From Gigaspora rosea (taxonomy: Eukaryota; Glomeromycota; Glomeromycetes; Diversisporales; Gigasporaceae), in NCBI GenBank assembly GCA_003550325.1, contig QKWP01000006.1, positions 834,465 to 898,464 on the forward strand: DNA of 64,000 bases, in the 5' to 3' direction. A program made the translations under genes and the position numbers. How positions within the stretch are numbered: the first letter of the stretch is position 1; every line of letters begins with the position of its first letter. The notes below the pieces were generated by a model, which worked only from the letters and a program-made list of their open reading frames with translations, was not told the DNA's origin and searched no databases. Shown here in pieces: positions 13,607 to 25,100 of this stretch.

Positions 13607-13780
13607 ATGCTCATGGAACATTCTATGAGTCATGATTATTAACTATTGAGTTTATCGATATAGGCTGACATGGGTAGTGCTCAACAAACACTCCAAGCTT
13701 ATTTGTTATTCAAAAAGCTTATAATTAAGCAGGAAGAAATTGGCATATAGAAAATTCTAGAACATGCTACATGTAGGCTG

Positions 13781-14220
13781 ATTTGAGTAATTTATAAGTA
13801 GAGCTTATTTTTTTCAAAACTTTAAGGTTAAATAACGTTTGATCCACTGGTCGGTTTTAAATGATTTTACTACCAAAATGTTTGTCTCTTTGAGACGATT
13901 CCAACAAGCCCAAAATCATTAAAACCCAATCACAGAATCAAGAGAAAATGCTCTGTCAAATAAGGTGAAGCACTATAGGGAGGGGCCATTGGTTAGACAT
14001 AAGTCAAACCAATGGCCCCTCCCTATAGTGCATCACCTTATTTGACAGAGCATTTTCTCTTGATTCTGTGATTGGGTTTTAATGATTTTGGGCTTGTTGG
14101 AATCGTCTCAAAGAGACAAACATTTTGGTAGTAAAATCATTTTAAACTGACCAGTAGATCAAACGTTATTTAACCTTAAAGTTTTGAAAAAAATAAGCTC
14201 TACTTATAAATTACTCAAAT
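13781..14220. mobile_element. Foldback element, 440 bp near-perfect palindrome
   Basis: Arms of about 215 bp face each other around 14000 with only about five mismatches. They contain the module GATCYACTGG...ATGATTTTACTACCAAAATG...GTCTCTTTGAGACG (centres near 13891 and 14111) and a GC-richer core (GGGAGGGGCCATTGG). The flanks, AAAATTCTAGAACATG on the left and TGTCCACAAGAATTACT on the right, are contiguous at 1498-1556, which gives an approximate empty site. Confidence 0.85.
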
Positions 14221-14241
14221 TGGTCCATATGATCATGTTAT

Positions 14242-15186
14242 ATGGCATACCAATATGCATGTCCACAAGAATTACTAATCTTCATGCATACTTCAAAACA
14301 AAACAGCTCATCTTTTGATATGCAGCTCTTTATTCCACGCATGTTTCTAATTTTACTAAACATGATAGTTTTGTCCAATAGTTACTTAGAGTTGAAGAAG
14401 GAAATGTTACCTTTTATTGCAAACTCAATGATGAATACTATTCAACTATCTAAAGATATTATTTTACCATCTCAAGATTTAAATGATATGATTCATTATG
14501 TATATCCCAATCTTTCTACACATGTGAATTATCAATACTTAGTTGAACATTCAATACTTACTCCTAAGAATGATAATGTTAATACTATCAATTCAATTAT
14601 TATGAATTAATTTCCTGGAGAAGCAGTAGAGTATCTCAGTGCAGATATGATTGTGGAACAGACTGAAACAGACTACCAGTATCCAATTGAGTTTCTTAAT
14701 TCTTTAAATATTAAAGGCCTCCCTTATCATAAAGTAATACTAAAGCTAGGTGCACCAATCATATTATTATGAAATATTCATCCTCCTAATGGACTTTGTA
14801 ACAGAACAAGATTAGTTTGTCATAATTTTCAGAAACATGTAATTGAAGCAGAAATTATTACTTGAAAGTAATCTGTAAACTGTGTTTTTCTTCCTCGCAT
14901 TACTATGTCACCTTCAGTCTTGGATTTACCTTTTGTATTCTAGTGTCATCAATTATCAATATAACCAGCCTTTGCGATGACTATTAACCAGTCCCAAGGA
15001 CAAACATTAAATACAGTAGGTTAATATCTTCCAACAACAGTGTTTACTCATGGGCAACTATATGTGGCCTGCTCAAGAGTTACTTCACAAAAAAACTTTA
15101 AAATTCTTGCCATTAACCAGGATAAAGAGAATGCAAACCATACTGTATATACATATAATATTGTGTTTCCTGAGGTCTTTCAATAA
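14242..15186 (+). pseudogene. Helitron PIF1-like helicase, C-terminal part, decayed
   Basis: One frame reads as the C-terminal region of a Helitron Rep/helicase related to PIF1. Recognisable blocks in order are Y-P-N-L-S-T-H (about 14500), V-E-H-S-I-L-T-P-K-N-D (14540-14575), Y-L-S-A-D (14627-14642), the G-L-P-x-H-K...G-A-P-I block (14714-14765), P-P-N-G-L-C-N (14785-14805), A-F-A-M-T-I-N-Q-S-Q-G-Q-T (14969-15010, helicase motif V) and Y-V-A-C-S-R-V-T-S (15061-15090, motif VI, normally Y-V-A-L-S-R). At least seven stop codons interrupt the frame (the first after codon 122, the others between 14770 and 15030), but no frameshift is needed. The Walker A and Rep domains are missing. The first 70 bases belong to a repeat also found at 1.5 kb, so true homology begins near 14335. 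Natural end is TAA at 15184. It lies 294 bp before a Helitron-type 3' terminus. Confidence 0.85.
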
Positions 15187-15480
15187 ATTTTAATCAATAT
15201 GTTAAAATCATATCAGATATTAATTAATTTGACAATTTGATTTTTTATTTTTTTAAACCTATTTTTATTATTATTCAAGACATATGACACATGTATAAGA
15301 TATAATAAATATTTATAGGTTGTTAAATCATAAAATCATATAACCGCTTGATTAAAACAGCCTCTATTAGTAAGTTACTTTATTAAAATAACTACAATAA
15401 TAATGTTGTAAATTGAATGCTTTACAAATTGATTATAGATAGTTTGTATACTGTAAGCGCAAGCGACGGGTACTTACTAG
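15187..15480 (+). mobile_element. Helitron 3' terminal region
   Basis: Noncoding tail downstream of the helicase pseudogene. It ends in a GC-richer stretch, AAGCGCAAGCGACGGGTA, followed by CTTACTAG and then T at 15481. A short GC-rich hairpin-like sequence just before a CTAG terminus, with T as the next base, fits the CTRR end and A/T insertion site known for Helitrons. The 5' end (TC) was not located: the 5' part was lost or replaced by the palindrome at 13781-14220. Confidence 0.65.
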
Positions 15481-15851
15481 TATATTTTTAAAACTTTACG
15501 ATATGTCTGTTTACATTAAAAGAAATCTGATTTGCTTGCTTGCATAATCACATAATATGTAAGTACTGTACTGCAATTCTTTTGAGGTAAATCCCATGCA
15601 TCGGAGCTGGACAGAATTAAGCAATGCTAACCAGCCGGGTATTATTAATTAATAAGTTTTCTATAAGTGAAAACTGAGAATATGGTTTACATCCTGTATT
15701 TCCGTTAGTTGGCTAGTATTTTTAAATACGTAATAAGATTTTGAAATTTAACCAAAAAACATTTTCAGTGCTACTATTTAGCTAAAAGATTGCAAAAACT
15801 TAATTACTTTGTCAGCTTGAGAAGTTTATACTGTATCAGGGTTGGAGTTTT

Positions 15852-16061
15852 ATGGAAGTAATCAAAGGGAATGCGATAGTTAACAGCCACGGTCATTTAC
15901 AATTTCTTGTATTTATTGATGGGCATGATGTTTTTCTATTTTATACCGCATCGGTATTTGTGCATAATAATTTGCCGCATAATAATTTGCAGGAGTGTAA
16001 TTTTGAATTTGACCAAATTACAGTTATCATAAATTCTGGGACACCTAATAAAAATAAATGA
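15852..16061 (+). CDS. Hypothetical 69-codon frame, doubtful
   Basis: The frame M-E-V-I-K-G-N-A-I-V-N-S has mixed composition unlike the surrounding A/T runs and less simple-sequence bias. No family is recognised. Its last codons (V-I-I-N-S-G-T-P-N-K) lie in a segment that recurs, inverted, near 17155-17222 and 43973-44046 (reading I-I-P-G-T-P-D-K on the minus strand there). It may be a fragment of a duplicated gene or only a dispersed repeat. Confidence 0.25.
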   Translation: MEVIKGNAIVNSHGHLQFLVFIDGHDVFLFYTASVFVHNNLPHNNLQECNFEFDQITVIINSGTPNKNK

Positions 16062-16122
16062 ATTATTTTTTGGCCGATTCTATTAAGCTTGTGATTTTTG
16101 TATAATAGATTCAAATTGATAT

Positions 16123-16275
16123 GGAAAAAACTACCGACACAGCAGCACGTGACTTATCGACACAGCAGTGGCCCGAGTTAGGGTTAGGTTAGGGTTAGGT
16201 TAGCATGTATTTTAGGTAATGCTAGTCATTGCTGTGTCGATAAGTCACGTGTGTTCTGTGTCGGTAGTTGTTCCC
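16123..16275. mobile_element. MITE, 153 bp, with telomere-like core
   Basis: Inverted repeats of about 45 bp contain ACTACCGACACAGCAG, CACGTGACTTATCGACACAG. Perfect 9 bp direct repeats AATTGATAT flank it (16114-16122 and 16276-16284). The core at 16177-16203 is GTTAGGGTTAGGTTAGGGTT, a short TTAGGG-type tract. Confidence 0.85.
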
Positions 16276-17374
16276 AATTGATATATAGTTTAAGATCCAG
16301 TGACTAATGTAAATATTATCTCTTAAATTGTCGAGGTATATTATGATATAGGCTACAATATGATATAGTTTGATAGCCTAATCACAGATCAACATGAAAT
16401 TCCAGGAAAATTTGCCTGGAAAACAGTTTAAGGGATAAGACTTTAGTATCTGGTATGTATAACTGGTTGAATACGGTAATCATCTTCGCTGATAAATAAT
16501 TGAAAAAATTTTAAATGCTTTTACCTAAATTACCGTGGAAAATACCCCCTTGATCGGTACCCCCTTGATTTATACCGGGTCTATTTCTTACACGGTAATT
16601 TACGGTATTCAGAACAATTGCTGTTGACAGATCTTCTATAAGTCGGACTTTCAAGAAATATTGTATTGAAAACTTTCACGTTACTTTTAGGAAGCTGCGT
16701 TTTACTAAACCTGAATGATGCATCTTATAAAACTTCAATAAAAGAAAATCTAATTATAATTGTATGAGTTACAATTAGAGAGCAAGTTTGGTTAAAACTT
16801 AAAATTGGTCTTAAGTCAAATTGGAGAGCTATACATCAACTTGGATATACAAATAAAAAAAGTAATATTATCTTTATATAAGTTATATAGTATCTCTTTT
16901 TTTTTTTTTTTTATTATAATATTAGCGCCAATTCGTGTAATATGTTTATTATAAAAGTCTATATCCAAATTATTTTTGCTAAGGTTTATTTGTCGACAAG
17001 AGCAGCTTTCCCATAAATTTTTATACAAACTAAACACATAAAATGTGTTGCAATATTCAAACAAAATTTAATAACGTTGAATGTGTCGACATTATGATAA
17101 TAAAATTATCTGTAGGACGAGTATTACATTTTATAAAATAATTTCTATGTACCGATCATAGCTTAATCGAATCGGCTGAAAATCATTCAGCTAATTTTTA
17201 TCAAGTTTCCCAGAATTTATGACAAATGTAACGCGTTGCAAATCTAACATTTACGTAGCAAAATTGAGAAGAATCATGGTGATAAGTGTTGATTTTTGAC
17301 CGTCCATCTCTAATAGTAGCTTACTTGTAATCTTTGCTGTGTAAATTAATTCTAAGTAATGTGAAGAAACTTTG

Positions 17375-18462
17375 TATGTTGTACGTCAGAGTGGAGTTTA
17401 TGTGAATTCCGAATCAACTTAAGTAAATTCTAAATACACTTAAGCTGAAACGAAATTTAAATCTACACAAATCGGTGAGGAATTTTGAAATAACTTAACA
17501 TTGATTCTGAATCGACTTAGCGTATATTTAATTTGAAATTAAAAGTGTTTATAACATTGTATTTCAAATATATTCGCTAGCTGCTATATTATCGCAAGCG
17601 TGATTGTTAGTATGACAGCTACTTTGCAAGACAATTATGCCTTTTACCTTTGCAATGATTTTTTCATATTTACCTTTACAACTACATTTTAATTTGTAAT
17701 ATCTATTGTGCGATTTCAAGAACATGACTTACTTCTGATTGGTAAAATATTGTTTTTCTAAAATTTTAACGAACGAATGCACATAAAAGTATAATATTAC
17801 TGAATGGTCTAAATTAAAAAAAAACTGGGTTTTATTTAAAATTTAATTAACATACCACGTCCCATAGTTTTGAAGCACCTCATGCTTTAAATAATCTTGA
17901 CCTAAGCTACAAGCTATGTGTATGTTATCCATTCTGTCAGTCGTACATACTGGCAAATTTTACTCAATTTAATAATTTGCTTGTCAATGTTCCAAGATTT
18001 CGTAAGCTAATGTTTTTTTTGGCCCAATAACAATCCTTTGCCGTTCCGATAGTTGTGTTTTACGGATCTTGTAAAACTTTAATACAGAAACCATAATCTT
18101 TTTATGTAATGAAAGTTTTTAAAGTTTTTACTATATCGATTAGCAAACTTGCTATCGAGAAATTTGTCAAGTAAACTTTCGTAAGATTCAGTATTGTTGT
18201 TATTGTTGTAAGTCAGTCATTTTTAAAATATTTAATATATAAGCGATTTTACAAATTAAAAAGATTTGCATTTTTTTTTTTTTTACTTTTTATATAAAAG
18301 TATTTTCAGTGATTTGATAGCGTAGCGATTAATTAATTGCGCTAATTCTAAATTCACTTATTAAATGGAATTCGATTCTCTAGCAAACTGAGTCGGTTTA
18401 GAATTTCATTTAAACTTAAGTTGATTTGGAATCCACAAAATTCCATTCTGACGTACAACATA
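17375..18462. mobile_element. Non-autonomous DNA transposon, 1.09 kb
   Basis: Ends TATGTTGTACGTCAGAGTGG and (inverted) TATGTTGTACGTCAGAATGG continue as imperfect inverted repeats for about 90 bp (GAATTCCGAATCAACTTAAG versus GATTCCAAATCAACTTAAG). No transposase frame inside. A tRNA-like segment lies at 18318-18380. Confidence 0.7.
18318..18380 (+). other. tRNA-like A box and B box, not a functional tRNA
   Basis: TAGCGTAGCGATTAA resembles an A box and AATTCGATTCTC a B box, 40 bases apart. Acceptor and anticodon stems do not pair convincingly, so this is at most a tRNA-derived promoter remnant. Confidence 0.35.
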
Positions 18463-18566
18463 TATACATATCAAAATTAAAATATTTACTATTAAGTGTA
18501 CTGGGAACACGGACACTAGATTGATTAACAGATTTTAGAAGATATGAGGTGCAGTTCACTTCTCAT

Positions 18567-18678
18567 CACCGAAAGTTCATTTAGCCGACATCACATAGGG
18601 TTAGCATTTTATTAGTTGCAGGATATAATTTTAGTAAATTTTCACCTGGCGTGATGTCGGCTAAATGAGTTGTCGGTG
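18567..18678. mobile_element. MITE, 112 bp
   Basis: Inverted repeats of about 28 bp: CACCGAAAGTTCATTTAGCC-GACATCAC against GTGATGTC-GGCTAAATGAGTTGTCGGTG. No clear target duplication. Confidence 0.7.
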
Positions 18679-18740
18679 AAATGATTGTCCAATCCCAATT
18701 GAATGAACACGTGTGTGCATACGGTTGTTACCGAATTATA

Positions 18741-18904
18741 CAGTAGAATTTCGCAATAGTTACAATCACTTTTGTCATAATCTCGCTATAATCACCTAAA
18801 TTTTGTCCTTTATTATAATTAAGTTTTGCTCGCATTAATCACAATCTCACAATAGGCACGTAAATTATCTGATTTTGGCATGTGATTCTTTCGAGATTCC
18901 ACTG
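18741..18904. mobile_element. Tc1/mariner-pogo type MITE, 164 bp
   Basis: Ends CAGTAGAATTTCGC and (inverted) CAGTGGAATCTCGA are flanked by TA on both sides. Internal ATAATCAC words resemble those in the 36147/41084 ends. TA target and CAGT ends fit Tc1/mariner elements of the pogo kind. Confidence 0.7.
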
Positions 18905-20035
18905 TATTGATAGTATAAAAATGAGTTTTAACAAGTTTACTATTAATTATTATACTTAATTAATGGCACTTTATAAAGAATAATTTTTAGAATCTGCTTG
19001 AAATTGCAACTTCAGTCGTCTGAAGTTGCTAACTAATGCCAAATTTCAGTCAATGCTCTGAAGTCACAATTTTAAGTACGATAGCTGATAATCAAGAATT
19101 TGTTGCGTACTGACGCACGTACCTATACTATAATTCAACCACTAAAGTGTTATGTAAATTAACGGTCGTGCGTTTTGTATATAGGTGCGACCTTGTGATT
19201 TCGCGTTGAAATTTCTGAGCCAAATTTCCTGTAGATTAAGATAGTGATTTACAAAATGGTGGCTTCTGATGATCATAAAGTTATGTAAAAATTGTTATTC
19301 TGTCAAATTTTTGTTTTTTCAAATTTTAAAACTTTCGAATAATAAAAACGTTATTATTGTTGTATGACCCTATGATTTTTATGATGATGGTCAAGGGAAT
19401 ATTTGAGTTTCTAGATTATCTGTTAATTTTATTTTCGATCAATTATATTCTATAATTTATAGCCGGAAATCAACTGATTTACCGTGATTTTACGAAGCAA
19501 TGATCTGTAGAGGTAACACCTTTTTGCAAATCGCAATAACTGAAAAAAAAAATTTTAATATTACAGCAGTTTTCAAAAAGGGTGAACAGCGATTTCCATA
19601 TACATGTGGTAAACGGAGAACCTGGAAATTTAGATTAGTAAAAATTAAAATTCCGATTAGAACGGGTCTTGAAAACTCAGGAATTCTTAGAAATATCGTG
19701 AACACACCCTTTTGAAAACAGCTATAAAATCAAAAATTTCCAACCATCATCAAAAAGAAAATCACAAGGTCACGCCTTTTTACAAAGCGTAATAGTAATT
19801 TTTATGTACGTACAGTACAATATATTTGTTTGGAAATTTTTAAAACAAAAAAATCCGCCAATTTCCTGTTTATATGACATCATGATCTGCGATTTGAAGA
19901 AAATCGATTTTTCGAAGACTTACTAAAAATATACAGATATAATGACAACAAATGATCATGTCGTACAAAGAAATTTATAAAATATCTATAAATAAATCTG
20001 CTATTGTATTGAGGTTTTGCGTATACGTAATATGT
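18905..20035. other. Spacer with weak inverted repeats
   Basis: GACCTTGTGATT at 19189 and AATCACAAGGTC at 19762 face each other and may bound a decayed element of about 590 bp. A 71-codon frame is open on both strands at 19490-19715. Neither frame is recognisable. Confidence 0.35.
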
Positions 20036-20037
20036 AT

Positions 20038-20140
20038 TACTGTAATACTGCAATATACTGTAATACTGTAATACTGTAATATACTGTAATATACTGTAAT
20101 ATACTGTAATACTGTAATACTGTAATACTGTAATACTTAA
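20038..20140 (+). repeat. TACTGTAA microsatellite
   Basis: About a dozen copies of TACTGTAA/TACTGTAATA in tandem. Confidence 0.9.
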
Positions 20141-20865
20141 TACAAACTTTAATAGTAACTAAACCCTTCTTCTCAAGTAAATTTTGCTACGTAGTGGATG
20201 ACCAATATTCGAACCATAGATGAATTTTTTTCGGTTCTTGGACTGGTCTGAATTAGCTCAAGATTTCGAAAAGTTAGCCAATATTGTAGCATTTCGGGAT
20301 CGGTTCTATTAGGACCACGACTGAACCTACTGGACCAATGAAACCTTATTCATATTCCATTGTAATCAAAACAGAACAAACAATCACTTATATATATACG
20401 ATATACATATAGTGTATATTTATGTATATAAGTCAGTTCAAAGTTAAAAACTTCGATTAACAACATCTCCAAAAAAATTAAACAATCAATTAAAATGCCG
20501 GATTAAGGCGCATGTTTTATATAGACCAATGAAAAAAAATGTGTTTGTTTAAAATTCTCACACTAACATAGGTCAAGAAAATATTTGATATTTAACTTTG
20601 TAAATTAATTCGATAGAATCTCTCGACTAAACTTTAATTGGAAATTAATTCGTTATAATAGATTAGCCAATCTAAAAATAGATTATTGGTTTTATTTGGC
20701 TTAAAAAAGTGATGTTAATAACAAGTATTTTACTGCGAACGATTTAAAACTATATGTATTAACAATTTTACAGCGTTTTCATAAAATTCTGAATAGCTAA
20801 GACAGTAATAACCGGATCGATAACATACAATTAGTTACCAACTTATCTATTTTCAATAACTCTAT

Positions 20866-20890
20866 ACGTACGTACGTACGTACGTACGTA
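20866..20890 (+). repeat. ACGT tetranucleotide repeat
   Basis: Six uninterrupted copies of TACG. Confidence 0.9.
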
Positions 20891-22185
20891 ATACAGTATT
20901 TATAATCTTTTGTCACCATACCAAATCTCGAAAGTTTAAGGGGTTTCAAAATTTCGGAGGCATTAGAACTAAGTTTTAGAGATTTCGGATGTTTCGCCTG
21001 GGTAAAATAGAATTCAGTTTAGGTTAAAACAATAATTACAGTACAATGACTTTTTTTCTTATCAATATTTCACAAAATTAAATACGTACATATCATATAA
21101 ATAATTTGAATAACAACGCACAAAGATGCATAGTATCATGATTATAGTCTAAAACGTCATTAAGTTCATTATGTTAGACTTAAAATATTAAACATTATTG
21201 AAGTTTAGGCGAATAAACCGACCAATATTACATACATTTCATTAACAACAATTAGGAAGTGCTACGGAAATAATGTACTCACGTCAATTATGCAAGTTTC
21301 CTCGTACAAACCAAAATGACAATCAATAACAATACTAATTATGGTTAAAATATAATGACGTAATAAATAAACGGACTTTACGGTTTTACTTAAATAATAA
21401 TAATAATAATAATAATAAAGTTTCGTGTTATGATTGAATAATTTTTTTACAATTAACCCAAATTCGTTTTAATTAAATAATTTTTGATTCAAAGTGGACT
21501 TATTTGGAGATTTGATACCATATTTGTATATGTAATGTTTCATTAAAAGAAAAGAATTTCTTGGTTTTTTTTTTCTCAAAGATTATCAAATAATGACTGA
21601 TATATATATAGAAATTCTTTAGTTTATTTTAAAAAATTTGTTTTTTTATTCGTTTATATAAATAAAACAAAAAAAAAAAAATTGTGTTGTTTAAAATTTC
21701 GGAAAAGACTTTATAATACCCATTTCGTTAGAGAATATGCAATGATGTAAAGTATATAAATATTTTATGCATGTAATGATGTACATAATGCATTGCATGC
21801 ATCTATTAAAATTGACCCTACATAAAAATTATTTAGAAATATTAAATTCAAGTACTACGTAATTCCCGTGTTCGGATTAAAAATACTGAAATAATATTAC
21901 TATAATTGATCTAAGGAAAAAAGTATAAACGTTAGTAAATCATGATCTGTTATGTTAAATGAACTATTTAAACTTTTTAAACTTTACGTACTCACATATA
22001 TAGTACGTAACTGCACGAACATACCGTACGTTACTTTTTAGATGTACTGTATTTACGAATCAATTCATGTTTAATGATACATAGTTGATTTAAAAAAAAA
22101 AAAAAAAAATTTTTTTTTTAAAGTTCATTATATACTGTACTTAATTAAAATCATAAACATTTTTAATGCATGCTTATTAAATACA
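20891..22185. other. Upstream region of the Sel1 gene
   Basis: AT-rich, with an AAT repeat near 21400, an A15-T9 block at 22092-22119 and TATA-like stretches. No convincing upstream exon or kinase domain was found. The Sel1 frame stays open back to the TGA at 22075 but has no earlier ATG. Confidence 0.5.
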
Positions 22186-25100
22186 ATGTTGAACGATAAA
22201 TTAATACCAGATATTCATAGTAGATTTCTTTGCCAAAAACAAAATGATATAAATGATATTGATACGGGAATTGCTGATGAAATGAATAAATGGGGTTATA
22301 ATTATCAAAAAGGTATTGGTGGTGTTGAAAGAGATGATCATAAAGCATTTATATATTATCAAATATCCGCTGCCATGGGTCATTCTAATGGTAATTATAA
22401 TCTTGGTAATTGTTATTATTATGGTATTGGTGTTAAAAAAGATGATCATAAAGCGTTTACTTATTATCAAAAATCGGCTGAAATGAGTAATATTAATGGA
22501 ACTCTTAATACTGGTGTTTGTTATCATAAAGGTATTGGTGTTGAAAAAGATGAATATAAAGCTTTTATTTATTATAAAAAATCCGCTGATGCTGGTGATG
22601 TTAGTGGAATGTATAATGTTGGTTATTGTTATGATAGAGGTATTGGTGTTAAAAAAGATGAAAATAAAGCTTTTATTTATTATCAAAAATCTGCTCATTT
22701 AGGTCATGTTGGTGGTATAAATAATGTAGGTTATTGTTATAATGAAGGAATTGGTGTTGAAAAAGATGAAAATAAGGCTTTTATTTATTATAAACAATCG
22801 GCTGATTTAGGTCATGCTAAAGGAATTTATAATGTTGGTTATTGTTATCAAAATGGTATTGGTGTTAAAAAAAATGTACATAAATCTTTTACTTATTATA
22901 AAAAATCCGCTGATATGGGTCATACTGTTGGAACTTTTAATATTGGTTATTGTTATCAAAATGGTATTGGTGTTAATAAAGATGATCAAAAGGCTTTTCT
23001 TTATTATCAAAAATCCGCTAATATGGGTCATATAGAAGGAATGTTTAACGTTGGTGAATGTTATTATTATGGAATTGGTGTTAAAAAAGATGATCAATTG
23101 GCTTTTACTTATTACCAAAAGTCTTCCGATAGGGGAAATGCTAAAGCTACTTTTAGTGTTGGTGTTTGTTATTATAAGGGTATTGGTATTGCAAAGAACG
23201 ATCTCAAGGCATTCATCTATTACAAAAAATCCGCTGAACTAGGTAGTGTTTACGGAACTTTTAATGTTGGTTATTGTTATGATGAAGGAATTGGTGTTAA
23301 AAGAGATGAACAAAAAGCATTCGTTTATTATCAAAAATCCGCTGATATGGGTCATCAAGATGGAATTGTTTGCGTTAGTTATTGTTATCTTCATGGAATT
23401 GGTGTTGAAAAAGATGAATCTAAAGCATTTGATTATTATCAAAAATCTGCAAATATGAATCAAGCTACAGGATTGTATAATGTTGGTTATTGTTATCAAA
23501 ATGGGATTGGTGTTCAAAAAGATGAATATAAAGCTTTCATTTATTATCAAAAATCGGCCGAAAAAGGTCATGTTATTGGAACTTATTATGTTGGTTATTG
23601 TTATCGAAATGGAATTGGTATTGGAAAAGATAACAATAAAGCTTTCATTTATTATCAAAAATCGGCTGAAATGGATCATCCTGATGGTACATTTAGTCTT
23701 GCTAATTGTTATTATTACGGAATTGGTACTGATAAAAATGATTATAATGCTACCATTTATTATCGAAAATCTTCTGATTTGGGTCATGTTGAAGGTGCAT
23801 ATAACGCTGGTGTTTTTTATTCAAAAGGAATTGGTGTTAAAAAAGACGATTGTAAAGCATTTATTTATTATCAAAAATCTGCTAATATGGGTCATCCGAG
23901 TGGAACTTATTATGTTGGCTATTGTTATTTTTATGGAATTGGCATTGAAAAGGATGAAAATAAAGCATTTATTTATTATAAAAAGTCGGCCGAGATGGGT
24001 CACGCAAGAGGATTATATAACGTTGGTTATTGTTATCTTCATGGAATTGGTGTTGAAAAGGATGAGCATAAAGCAATTAGTTATTATCAAAAATTTGCTG
24101 ATACACAAAAGCCTGGGAACAACACTGATATTGGTTATTCTGATGGATTAAATAAACTTGGATTTTGTTATCTTCATGGAATTGGTGTTGAAAAAGATAA
24201 ACGTAAAGCATTTATCTATTACCAAATATCTGATCAAATGGGTAATGCTAATGGAACTTTTAACCTTGGTAGCTGTTATCTTCATGGAATTGGTGTTGAA
24301 AAAGATGAATATAAAGCATTTATTTATTATCAAAAATCTTGTGAGATGGGTCACGCCGACGGTTCTAATAGTCTTGGCATTTGTTATCAACAAGGAATTG
24401 GTGTTAATAAAAATTATTATTATGCCTTCTTTTATTATCAAAAATCCGCAAATATGGGAAATATTAATGGAATTTTTAATCTTGGAGTTTGTTATCAAAA
24501 TGGTTTTGGTGTTGAAAAAGATGAACAGTTGGCATATGTTTATTATCAAAAAGCTGCTGATATGGGTAGTGCTAAAGGTTCATATAATGTTGGTGTTCAT
24601 TATCAACATGGAATTGGAACTGAAAAAGATGAACGTACGGCGTTTATTTATTATCAACAATCTGCTGATCTTGGTTATGCAGGCGGCATATATCGTGTTG
24701 GTTATTGTTATCAAAATGGAATTGGTGTTGAAAAAGATGAAAATCAAGCATTTATTTATTATAAAAAATCGGCTGAAATGAATCATATCGATGGAATAAA
24801 TGATGTTGGTTATTGTTATCAAAATGGAATTGGTGTTGAAAAAGACGAATATAAAGCATTTAGTTATTATCAAAAATCTGCCAATATGGAACATGCTGGT
24901 GGATTATATAATGTTGGCTATTTTTATCAACATGGAATTTGTGTTGAAAGAGATAAACAGAAAGCATTCATTTATTATCAAAAATCTGCAGAAATGGGTA
25001 ATGCTAATGGGATGAATACTGTTGGCTATTGTTATCAAAATGGTATTGGTGTTGAAAAAGACGAATCTAAAGCATTTTATTATTATCAAAAATCTGCTGA

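Noticed and set aside
15590..15640. 5S rRNA fragment (CGGAGCTGGACAG...AAGCAATGCTAACC)
   Set aside because: A few 5S-like words occur, but the order and spacing do not match the conserved 5S elements.
20038..20140. CRISPR-like array
   Set aside because: It is an 8-10 bp microsatellite without spacers in a eukaryotic context. No cas genes anywhere in the window.
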